Positions 37,920-49,700 of a DNA stretch of 64,000 nt are shown piece by piece. The stretch lies in the NCBI GenBank assembly GCA_013396655.1, contig WBMV01000267.1:1842333-1906332 (forward strand). Direction: 5' to 3'. The DNA is from Campylorhamphus procurvoides. Taxonomy: Eukaryota > Chordata > Aves > Passeriformes > Dendrocolaptidae. Numbering within the stretch: the stretch's first letter is position 1; every line of letters begins with the position of its first letter. The position numbers were made by a program, and so were the translations under genes. The notes under the pieces are model-generated. The model was not told the DNA's origin, did no database searches, and worked only from the letters and a program-made list of their open reading frames with translations.

Positions 37920-38025
37920 GCACTTAGGGGAGCCCACTGGAGGGCGCTGCAGCCGCACGGAGCTGCTCGCTCAGGGCGGGGAATTCAGAATTTGGGTGCC
38001 CAAATCGCATCCCTGCTTTGTTCTG
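37920..38025 (+). promoter_or_regulatory. CpG-rich patch with CTCF-like core and splice donor
   Basis: At least six CpGs in about 90 bp within CpG-poor intron. CCACTGGAGGGCGCT at 37,934-37,948 matches the CTCF core with one mismatch. At 38,026 a TTCTG|GTAAGA donor follows. The arrangement could be an alternative untranslated first exon of NSD2 about 2.1 kb upstream of the first coding exon, or simply a CTCF-bound element. Confidence 0.35.
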
Positions 38026-40172
38026 GTAAGAATCTGTGCAAAGGAAGGACGGGGTTTGTGACAATTCCGTGTTTTGGTTGTTTTGGGGATTTTTTTTTTT
38101 AATACGGAATTTTGCTCTCATCTGTGTAACCATGACACGCTCCCTAGCGGGTTCGCCTTTTGCCTAGAGATTTATACAATTCATCATCAGTTGTTTCTTA
38201 AAATAAATACCATTTCAGTTAAACCTGCTGAATCATGGTTTGAAACATTGTCATGTTATTATTTGGGCTGAGAGATTGTCTCATGTCCATGTTCTCAGAG
38301 GAGACCTTGTGAAAGGACATGGGGTATCATTTGGGTTAGCAAGTTCTTTGTTCAGTTCTGCGTTTTCTTTTACCTCTGATTCCTCTTCAAAATGGTTAGT
38401 ATAGTTGGCTGGTTTCCACTTATTTTGTAGCAGATTTTATTGGTAATTCAGACTTTGTCTGGCTAAAGAAAGATTAGAACCTTTTCTCTTGTGGATTCAC
38501 TTGGAGTTCAGGAATACTTTCTCTTCTTGTTTAATGCCAGCTTTTCACCCTGCTGTTTGGCCCTGAAGGGAAAATGGTTTTCATCTCACAAATGAATCGG
38601 CATAGCTCATGTGGAGAGACCCTTTTATCTTTTAGGCACCTTAGGGCAGCACGTTAAGGAGGTGGGAGCATTTTCTAAGGAGCGATGGAGTTACGATTTT
38701 TAAGTGGGTTTTTTTCCCCTGCATCTTCTTTGTAAGTGAAAAGGTTTCATGTTTGCCAATTGCGTTGAGTTCAGGCTTGACACTCTTTAGAAGCTCTGCC
38801 AGCCAAGGGTAATGCTCAGTTATGAGCACTTGTACATTACTGCTCCTGATGTAGAGGTAACCAATATGTAAGTTGGAGGAATATGCCAGTTGTAGGCATT
38901 ATTACTGTGTGCATTAATAAACAAGGTGGTGAGGTTCAGAAGTAATTTCTTCCATAGCAACTGGCAATTCAATAGTTATTCATCATGGGTTTTACCATAC
39001 TTTCTTGGAAGCATGTGAGACTAGATTTGATGAATTTTTGATTTGATGTGACAGTTCTTGGACTTAGTCATATGTGAAATTGGTTACCTTGAGCATGGTT
39101 ATGATGATTATTGTGCTAAGCTTTCATAATATTTATGATGGTGTATTTCTCTATATTATGTATATACTGGACCTGGTAATGTGAAGAATCTATGCATATG
39201 AATTTTAAAAATTGAAATCATCTAGGAGCACAAAGGAGTCATTCTAACAGATCCATTTTTTTGCTACAATGGTATAATGTTGAAATAGGCAGGGTTAGCT
39301 TTTAGAAATCTTGGAGAGCGTGTCTAGAGTGTCTAATAGTGCGGGTTTAGCTTGTTGCATGTTTGCAAATTTCTGTAGGAAGAGTGGGTGTTAGATGATA
39401 CTGTTGTTATGAACAATCTGAAACTCCAGCAGTTGCTTTGACCATTTAAATTTTGCACAGTATGGCCACTGCCCTGAGGGATTAGCTAAGACTTGTGTTC
39501 CTGGCACAAAATGCTCTTTTTTATTTGTTCATATAGCCAGAATGCTTTGGGATACATCTGGAGACTGAGCCTGTGGTGTTCCCTCAGGAATACTATTTTG
39601 ATGGAAGATTGCAGGTCTGTTTGTAGAGTGAGGAAGATAAAGCTTGTGATGCTGCTGTCCATGGTGTAGGTGCTACAGGAACATGGCCTGTGGGGGTTTT
39701 ATGCTGGCACAACCTCTTACAAATAAACTCATCTGGTTTATGTTGTTATTAATGATACTATCTTAGGTCTAACTCTTGTTTTAAACAGTGCAGTACCTTT
39801 GTGTAATTAGTGTGGGCAAGACTCACGCTGTAGGTGGCTAACAGATTGTTAAAATTAAAGCTGTTATTTTACTTTCTGCTTTTGTTGTAATAAAATTGAT
39901 GATTCATCAATCTGTTTTTCTTGGTCTTTTTTTTTTGTAATGCATATTATCAGATTTTGAGGTATTTTGGTTTTGAAGATCATAAAATCATGCTGAGTAA
40001 GATTGTAAGCAATGCTCTTTTTAGTAAAACTTGAACAAAGCACAATGAGTGTTTTATTAGTGGTGACGTCTATCTGTGTACTTAATAGCTTTTGACATTT
40101 CTGTATTATTAAAAATATTCTCTGTCTTTTTGTCTTACTGTAGCAGTGTAAGACTGGAAACATCTTGGCTGA

Positions 40173-40769
40173 ATGGACTTTAGCATCAAAAGAAGTTCTC
40201 AACTGTTAACTCAAAAAATTAACTACATCAAAATGAAGCAGGTACCAGAGATCCTTGGAAATGCCAATGGGAAACCACAGAATTGTGAAGTGAATCGTGA
40301 ATGTTCTGTCTACTTGGGCAAAGCACAACTTTCTGCCACTCTACAGGAAGGGGTCATGCAGAAATATAATGGCCACGAGACTCTTCCGTTTATTCCAGCT
40401 GATAAATTGAAAGATCTGACCTCCCGTGTGTTTAATGGCGAGTCCGGGGCCCAAGATGCGAAGCTGCGCTTTGAACCCCAGGAAATAAAGGGAGTTGGAA
40501 CACCACCCAACACTACTCCTATCAAGAATGGCTCCCCAGAGATAAAGCTGAAAATCACTAAAACCTACATGAATGGAAAGCCTCTTTTTGAATCTTCCAT
40601 TTGTGGAGACAATGGTGCAGATGTGTCTCAGTCAGAGGAAAATGAACAAAAACCAACAAACAAGGAGAGGAGAAACAGAAAAAGAAGCATAAAATATGAC
40701 TCCTTACTTGAGCAGGGTCTTGTTGAAGCAGCATTAGTATCAAAGTCTTCAAGCCCCACTGAAAAGAAG
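40173..40769 (+). CDS. NSD2: NSD2 first coding exon
   Basis: Encodes residues 1-199 (597 nt, ends in phase 0). The acceptor is TTTTTGTCTTACTGTAGCAG with AG at 40,142-40,143 or 40,145-40,146, giving 26-29 nt of 5' UTR in the exon. The ATG at 40,173 is directly preceded by an in-frame TGA (40,170-40,172), so translation cannot start further upstream in this frame. The context is weak at -3 (T) but has G at +4. Another conserved Met is residue 21. Conserved features are [15 protein letters not shown] at 76-90, the Thr/Pro-rich [14 protein letters not shown] at 109-122 (possible proline-directed phosphosites) and the basic RRNRKRS at 166-172. The donor is AAG|GTAGTA at 40,770. Read-through would add 61 residues to a stop at 40,953-40,955; I see no support for that isoform. 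Confidence 0.97.
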
Positions 40770-43700
40770 GTAGTACTTTTGTTTTACATTCTTTTTTTTA
40801 GGTTTGTTGATAGGACTGGAATTTCAGTGTTCATGTGCTCATCTTCAGGTATTTCAGTAGGTGATTCTCACAAACAGATCACTTTCTCTGATTTTCTTTT
40901 CTCAATGAAAAACAGATGCACTCTAGTTCTGATGCCTGTTTCTTCCCTAAGTTAGGAGTACCCCGTAAGTTCTGTTTCCATATCAGTAAAATAAGTTCCC
41001 AGAGCAAATCAGTATGGAAGTATGTGATGTATGAAGTAGAAATTTCGTCCAGACTTGTAGCCAAGACAAGTCAGGATGTGCACCTGGGCAAGGGAGCTGG
41101 GGAGGTCTCTAAATTTAGAGATGGCCTTTAAGTGCTGGACAGTGAGGTATTCTGGCTTCCTAATAACCAGATGTTTCAGAAGAAAACCCACCTATTTCTA
41201 TAGTCCTTGTTCTGAATGAAGGAAAAATATACTCAGCAGTCAATTGGCCATTGGAATGTAGTCCCTTACCAGATGACATTTGTCATCTGAAAAGAGTTGG
41301 TTTTGCTTGTTATAACCTAGTGTATTGTTTTAATTGAAAACATCTATATATTTGTATTAGGTGTCATTAACTTTTGTTATCAAGCTCATCTGTTTTTTGC
41401 TTCTTTTAAACTTGGGCAGAAATGGATGTTTTGCTTTTTTAAACTTGTTTTGCCAAGTTGTAAATAAGAATGCTGCTGGGAGCCCTCTCCCCCTTTATTT
41501 GCTTTTGTTGCTAGACTCCATTTCAAGGAATGTGGTTTACAATAATTTTATCTCAGAGGGAAAACCTTACATAGCAGGGATGTTTCTATGTATAGTAAGG
41601 TTCTCAGTGACTAGTTCAGAATAGTGTTGTATAACAATGGTAGACATTAATGAATGCTTTGGCTAGTTAATAGGCCCTGGTTTTACACACCTTAAACACA
41701 AAACATGTTACAGTTTTCTGTCAACCGCAGGTTTCTAGTTAATCATAGAAGCAGAGATTGGAAAAACACCTCTAGGATTGAGTCCAGCCATTAATCCAGC
41801 CCTGCCAAGTCCATCAATGTTGATTCTTACTTTCTCCCAAGGTCACACATGCACACACACAGCTGCTGCATTCCTGATCTTATTTACCCTTACTTTCAAT
41901 AAAACTACTTTGTAAGTTCACAGAACTGTGTAAACATTTTTCAAAGTATCAGAAATATTTATCATTTGCTTATGACTTGAGTATATTATTCATCCTAGAA
42001 TGATCCATACTCATGTTTTCAGGAATGCTATTGAAGAGTTTATTTTCTTTAATTTTATTAAGGAGAATGTCTCAACACTAACAGGTTCAGGCTTTTCCTA
42101 ATCACTACTCAGGTAAAAGGTGCAGACACAGTCAATAATTTGAGTAATTCTTTGTCCAGCTCATTGTTAATGAGGGTAAAGTGGACTAAAAGGTGGTGTA
42201 TTTATTAGCACCAACAACTCAAGCATATTTGTGTGCATTTGTTAGTTTGGGTTTCTTTTTTAGAAGAAGGAGACAATCTTTAATATGTCCATTTTTGCAG
42301 TTTATTATAAAGCCTTGGGCACTGGTTGTCCATTAGGGGTGGCCTTTAATTTTTGCTGGTGTGTGGTTCATTTAAAATGAGAAGTTTGGCTACTTTGAGT
42401 TGCCTTTTATCCAGAAATGGTCAGGAGAAAACCATGTCAACACTGTTTCCCAGAGTAGTTGAGACTTGGTGGCTGGTGAGTGATAGGGTTATTTGCTCCT
42501 GTGCCAAACCCATGAGTTACCAAACTACCGAATCAGAAAAACCACCTGCTTGATATCAGACTTTGCAGCATTGCAACCCTATTCTTTTCAGAACACTGAA
42601 AAACAGAGGGTCATGCTTGTGGCTTCTTTTTTTCCTATCATAGTGCACTTTAAAGCACAGAGGCCGAAAGGAAAAGCATTTAAAGGTTGCAAGATGTTGT
42701 TTTATGATATGACTCCTTGATTGTACAAATTCTGGGGCTCTTCTGTCTCTCGTAGGGAAGGTTTGCAACTGTGAGGGTTAAAATAAGGAAAAACATAGTA
42801 TGAGGGAACATGTGAAGGAGATGTTTCAAATGTTTGTCCCCATGTAAACTTGTGATATATATGTGTTTTTTGTGGTGATAACTGTAATATCTTACTATCA
42901 GTGTTCTTTGGTTTCAGGCCCCTGCTCTAGCTGTTATTTCATGGCTAGTATCCAAAGCCTTAATGTTAGTGCATCATACTGTGGTTTTGTGTAGCTGATT
43001 GTGGCTGCAAAGTGGAAATTAGGTAAATATCCTTGGAGTAAAAGCTGGTAAATTTTGCACTCAGATACGTGTTTATTGTAGGTTACAAGTTCATGTGGAA
43101 CCTGTTTGTCTGGTTTTATTTCTGGGCTAGTTTCTCTGAATTTCTTATTGTCCAACCTCTTGCTCTTTTGATTTAGCAAAAATCACCATGGTTCGAATAC
43201 TGCCTTTTGTGTAAGGTAATTATACCTCTGTCTGATGAACACAGCAGATTACTATGGCACTGAGGTGAGAGGCATATCATTTAACAAATGTTCCAGTTCT
43301 CTCTTTTTGGGTGTTCCTGTTGTTTGGGCATTTTTCGCTAACAGAAGTAAAGGCTGTTTAAAACTTTAGCTGCAGGTTAGGTTTTCAGTAGGGAATAAAC
43401 TCTGCTCTAATGAGAGATTTCTGTCGATATCCACCACCTTTTCCAGGCCTCTGAGAAACAACTGCTCTCATTTTCTCAAGGTAAAGGAGAGGAAGTGGGA
43501 CAAGCTGTGGGTCTTTCCTCCCTTCCCTCCTGCCTTTCACCCTTGGTCTCTCCATGCCAGTATCTCTCCACCTGAGGAGTTTACTTTAGAATCCAGGCCT
43601 CTCCTAATAAGGCCTGGTTTAGCAACTTCTATGCCAAGGCACTACGCCCCTGAATGTTCTGTGCCATTGGTGGTGGCTATCACATGTTAGGGGTTTGAAT

Positions 43701-46700
43701 GGATGCCAAACCCACGGGCTCCAGTAGCTGCTCACGTGTCAGTGCTGCCCACGGGAGTGGCAGGATGCCTTGGGACTGGATTTTGTGGTGGCTGCTCTTT
43801 GAGTCACTGCTTTCGTCAGTTCTTGCAATGCTCAGTGAGGAATGAGGACTTGCCTACGTTTTTCTTATTCATTGCCTGTGTTAGAAGTGAAACAATTCTG
43901 CTGGGAGGAGAATGACAGAATTTGCTTCCCCTATTAATACGAAGTAATCCAATTTTGATTCCTGGAGCAATCCAGAGGGGAACAGAGAGAGTACATTTAT
44001 CTGCAGCTCTCATGCTGTGGTTCCCAGCGTAGGCCTGTGCTCTCTGACCCTGAGAGCGGCTCAGTATGTGATCCTGGCACATTGGAGCTCGTTCTGCAGA
44101 AGTTGGGCTGGGCCTGGAAGTGGCAGTTTGCCCTTTTGGATTGGCTTCCTGGCCTGGCTTCCCGGCACGGGTGCAGTAGCTCAGAAAAGCAGCAGCACTG
44201 TGTCCAGAACAAACCTGGAAGTCCACACATTGCTCTACTTGCTCATTTAGGGCTTCCAGCTGTGTAATATGTGCATGATCCAAAAGTTATACCTTACACA
44301 TAGCTTCCTATCCCGTTTTCTTGTAGTGCTCTTCTAGTAGTATAGCAGAAACTTGGCAGGTTTTTACTCTTAGTGCGGGATAAGCCCATAATGACCTTGC
44401 AGTAGCTACATGGGGGGCAATTGCAAATTGCTCAAGAAATTCCACTAGTCCTTGTTGTGTGTTTATGTTACCATTTCACCTTCAGAGAGAAAAAACTGTT
44501 CTGGCCAAATCCATTATATCAAAGGGCTACATAATGTTACAATGCCTTTCTCAGGTAAAGATTTATAAACCTAGTAAAGGTGGAACAGAAGCAACCTGAG
44601 GATGATCTGCAGCATTGAATGTGTCTGTGGTAACTCAATACAGGAAGATGGGGACACTGAAGGGAGGCATGTTACTCTGATCAGTAGAGGTGAGCACAAA
44701 CGAAAAAGTGCCCTTTGTATGATTGGAGAGCTGAGTTCACCTGATGTTTGATTATCCTGTTGTAGCTGTTATAGGCAGATCCTGAGGTGACTTGTTTTAA
44801 TTTCAGAAAAAGTAAAAATAAAAACTGTAGTAAAATAAATGTGTCTTTTTCAGGGGAAGGACTTGTTTGATTGTTTTTCACCATCAGTTATTAGGAATTC
44901 CTAGCCAAGTACAATTACTGAATGTGTCATAAAATGTGCAGCTAAGCTACCACAGGAATGAGGTTCTGTATTTGTAGGGTAAAATTAACTCAATTACCTC
45001 TTCCTTTTTAATAAGCTACTCTTGAGATATCAAGTCCTGTTTTTAGGCAAGTGATAATACAGGCTGTCTGGCTGATGTCACCAGAATCCCAAAGGAGTAG
45101 GAGTAATCCTAAAAGTACTTCTGGGTGATCCCTTCAGAAACAAGAGAAATAACTTCTTACGCTTTTTGGAAGAGTTTCTGAACTACTGTTTTGCATTAGC
45201 TGTTAGTAAAGGATTAAGTTTAGCTAAGCATTGAGAACTTGTGAGAGCTAAGCAGCTCATGATGTGCAGCAGTAATTGTTACTTTGGAACTTTAAATTGT
45301 TTTTTCGTAATGCCTCATTGGAAAAGTATCTTAAAGAACTACTAGTAGTTTAAGAAACACCAAAAAGCATACAACATTATACTTGCTTGAGGGGAGATTA
45401 GAAGCTGTGAGTATTCTCAGAGTGGCTACAAAATTAATTGCAGAAAGCTTGAGTATTTGTTGAAGGCTTTCCATGCCAGACTTCCTGTTCTTTCACATAC
45501 AAGTACCTGAATTAAGTACACTTTCTACGTAAAACTGTCATTTCAATATGTATTATCTAAATATGGGTTTTGTCCTCTCTTTTCATAAACCTATTGGTGG
45601 CAGAATGGAAATCAAATATGAAATAATATCTTGAAGTGTTGACAGAAAGGCCGTCTAAGAATAGCACTACCAAGATTGGATCAAGGAGCTGTTTAATTCA
45701 GCACTTCACCTCGGGGTGAGGATCAGTGGAGGAGGCATAATGGAGTATAGACATGGCAAATCATGGAGTGATGCTCTTTTTGAATATGTAAAGCCTCCAG
45801 CAGTTTGTGACTCAGAGGTTTCTGGAGCTGCTGACTTTGTATTTAATGACTGTAGATGGCTAAATTCATGGAAGACCTCAGTTTCTTTATAAGTCAGTGT
45901 GAGTTTTTTGCATCCATGACATTAAATAACAAAGCAATAGATCAGCTCTTTATCCTTTTCAATTTGCCACCTACCTATTTTGCTTGATTCTCTCATAGTA
46001 ATACAGGTAGGGATCATGGACAAACTTCTCTATTATTGATGATTTTATAGATTTCTCACAAACTTGCTCTATTTTTAATTTCATCTTGATAAGTCCTAGT
46101 GTGTTGTTTCACATGTAGGAGCCATTTCAGAATGTGACTTCTTGTTATCATCCTGTTTCTGAACTCTGATGCCCTTTGGGTTCCATCTCTTCTTTTATGT
46201 TTTGTTTTGTTTTGGGTTTTTTTTGTTTGTTTTTGAAAATGAGGAACCTGAACAGCAGAGGACATTCAAAATACAGATATCTTGTCAATACCTACAGTGG
46301 CATGTTAATAGTTTTCTAATATGTTTAATTATGAATTATACATAGCATTTGATATCTGACTGCTTCTGAACACTGAGCCAGTTTTCTGCAGAAAAGAGCT
46401 GACCAGATGTAACTAACTCAAATTTGAAGAACTGAGTCAGAGCTGTTGCATTGTTTCATACTCATCATTGGTTTGTGCATTTCAGGGCTTTTTCTATTTC
46501 ATTTTGGTCTTTTGGGCACCATGGTGGACATGACAGTCGAAATAAAGTGGTGAGCAGGTCCTCTTTGGAAGAACTAACTTCCCTTTACATGTCAACAGCA
46601 GCTGGTGTTGAGAGATTAACAACAGTTTCTGGTTTTAAAAGTTGACCAGATTTATTCTCAGTCATTGCACAGGTATTGTCATGACTTCAATGATTTAAAA

Positions 46701-49700
46701 TCTCAGCATCTCCTCTTCGCATGGTATTGAACATTATGGGTTGGTGTGGCGAGGAATTTGCTCGTTTTCACTGCTTTTTTGATCCAAGATGTGTCGAAGC
46801 CTTTCTGTTGCTCTGCTCAGTGTTCTGCTTAACCAAAATAATTCATGTCTAAGTCTTGTATTTAGCTGAGTTAGGTCTACAGTTCAGGGTTATGTTACTT
46901 GGATGGATTTACAGGCAGATATTTGGGAAACATTAGTGATCTGTACCAGATGTCATTTCTGGCCCTTGCAGCCCCCTCTTGTCAAGAAAGAAAGATACTT
47001 TGTAGTAACCCTTAGGCAAAGTAGCAAAACCAAAATATTTTGATCTGTCTTGGAACAGTGGTTTCAGCCTCCTTTACAAGTTTCCTTGTTCTGGGCTGGA
47101 TTTCATGTAGGGCAGATGAACTTTAGGACCTCCAAAAGAGGTCTTTGTTCACAGATACTAATTTTATGTTTGTCTATTACCATGTTTCACTGTCCTCCTG
47201 TTATAAATAAATAGGTCCAACCAGGTTAACGTACATTTCTGCTTTTCGTGAGTACTCAAAGTACCTACAGGAGCTGTGTTCTGTGTATCATAAAATGACA
47301 GAAACTAAGACCTTTGAGTTATCAACAAAAAAATAATTGCCTTCTCAGGAGGACACTTTATAAAAATGCTTTATTTTGGAAGCTCACTGCAAGAGGGAAA
47401 AACTGGCTCTTGCTTATGCCATTGTTAAACAAGCCCTGCTGCACTTGTGTGAGGAGGGGAAGTGAATCTGTGACCTCTAGCAATTAGTGCTAGAAAAGCT
47501 TGATTTCGTTTCTTTTCGATGTTTTGTTTGTTTATTAAATAAATGTCAGCTTGAGTATATGTTGAGGATGCCTGTGAAGAAGTAAAACAATTGGAGATCT
47601 TACTTCTGGTGAAATTGATAGTACTTTGGTCACATTCATCATAATTTTTTACTGCAATGACTGGCCTATTTTTATATTCATATGGAGTTGGAGATTCCAA
47701 GGTTTTCTGTACATCTGAAAAATGCTGCTGAAAATAAGGAATTTTTCAGGAATATTCTTCAGCATGGCCAAATCAAGGTCATGTCTGTTGGTTTTCTTCC
47801 CTCCCCATTGCCCCAAGCTTATTAACCATTGATCTTGCATCTCATCTGTAGAGGAGGACCTACTACATATATGTAACTGCAGAACCTGTATGGAAGCCTC
47901 TTGTGCCTGCCTTTATGTGTGGGAATTCATTTTAAAGGTCAAATCTTTAAGTAGTACTTGGATTATGTCAAATTATTAGTTAACTGACGGAGCCCCTTTG
48001 TGCGAAATCAACATTTGCTCTATTTAAGCTTAGGCAGCTGCCTTTGGAAATGTTGAAAAAAAAATTTGGAGATAAGTCCCTGCCTTCAGCAGAAAACAGT
48101 ATTCTGTACATCTCATTGCCTCTTGGCAGTGCTGTCTGGGCTTGGGTGTTTCTATCCCCTACCAAGAATATTAGGATTCAGAATATCTCTCCATGCTGCC
48201 CTGGATGCTTGGGAGCTGCCAAGAGGAGGATATCTGTTCAGAAAGTGTCTTGGGAAAACTCTTTCCTACTGGACTCTGTAAACTAGTGTATAGACTACTG
48301 GTGTAGGAGAGTGCCAAGGATGAAGCCCTGATACAGATTCTGATCCTGCAGTGTGTGAAACCGTGGTACATGCAGATAACAAAATACATATGGATACAGC
48401 ATTCTGAAAATCTCTAGGTATGCTGAGATGATTTAGCTTTCATTCTTGTTATCCTGTGTGAAGTTCATATGGAAATTATTCAGAAATAATCGTTTCCCAT
48501 GCCAAAGGTCTTCATGGCTCTACAGTTATGCTTTTCCAGACTTCTGTAGCATCTCATATCCACACTGTCTTAAATACCCAGATACCACATCAGAAGTTTA
48601 AACCTTTGAGGGTGGGCGAAGGTTAGAGATGCTGGATGTAGGCAGGAATCTGTTTTTAATACCCCGTATAAAAAGTGGTTTTATTCATGCTGATCAAGCC
48701 TTATCTGATTTAAATTTCTGAAACGTGGAACCTTTCGTTAATAAGGCAGTAACTTACAACTTAGGAGGTCATCTAAATGTAAATGCAGAAGTTCAGTAAA
48801 GCAGCTGAAAGAAACTACTTTCCACATTTTTAAGAAGGATCAAAGGTTGGGAAGTGTTCCAGAACTTGCATTTATTGGATCTATCTGTGAATGATTGAAT
48901 CTGTTTCTCTTCAACTCTTACTCTGAAAGAGTTGTATCCTAGTTACTAAAATATCATGTTAAGTTTATTTCTAAAATACTTGCTCATATAGTGTTTGTGT
49001 AAAGGAGTACTGCTGATTTGAATAGACAGATTTGCTTTTAAATGTAAAAGCATCTTAAAAAAATTTCTCATCTGCTAGAGACTTGCTAATGAGGGAATCA
49101 AAGCCAGGAAAAAAGGAATTGAAATGTAACCAGGACTTTACTGCTTGATTTGAAAGACAAATTTGAACTTCTGTCTTGTTTTAAAATCCTTAATCTATGT
49201 TACAAATCTCTGTCTAAATTTAAATGGATTTTTGTTTTCTGCTTCCTTTCCCTCCTGGAGAGGAGGTCCTGCATGGTAATACTCAACCTGCTGTCCACAA
49301 ACTGCTTTAGATGAGTTTGGGAAGGAAATGGATGAAACAATTTATTGTCATAAACTTGTATTTGGCTTCAAAGAGCCTCAGCCAGCACAGAAGTGTTTTC
49401 AGGAGATCTGTAGTGATCTTCTTTCTTATTTTATGATTTTACCATCTAAGCACACTGAGGGAAAATAAGTAAGTCCTGACTGTGGCAGGAAGTTGAAAAC
49501 TTAGTGTTTTCTGCAAATAGTTTTTCACAATGTCAGATTTGACCTCATTTTAGTTATAGAAAAAAGGAGTAAGTGCTTAGTAATAGAAGAAAATAAAAAT
49601 AACACGATGAAATACATTTAATGTAATAACTCTCATAATTGAATTTAAAGGGAATTAGTTAAATCTCTGGCTTGGTATAAAACAATTAGAAATCTGAAAA

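Larger units (their letters stand above)
26443..40143 (+). other. NSD2: NSD2 intron 1 (inferred)
   Basis: About 13.7 kb between the candidate first exon and the first coding exon. It contains two CR1 fragments, one tRNA/CR1 SINE, an AT-rich microsatellite, a triplicated 86-87-bp repeat, a pyrimidine-rich stretch and a CpG-rich patch. No further coding sequence was recognised. Additional untranslated exons may be present. Confidence 0.45.

Noticed and set aside
40770..40955. Extension of the first coding exon by 61 residues
   Set aside because: The donor AAG|GTAGTA at 40,770 and the clean in-frame join to the next exon show this is intron.
43816..44283. 155-codon minus-strand frame inside an NSD2 intron
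   Set aside because: No recognisable family and no splice or promoter context; moderate length is expected by chance.
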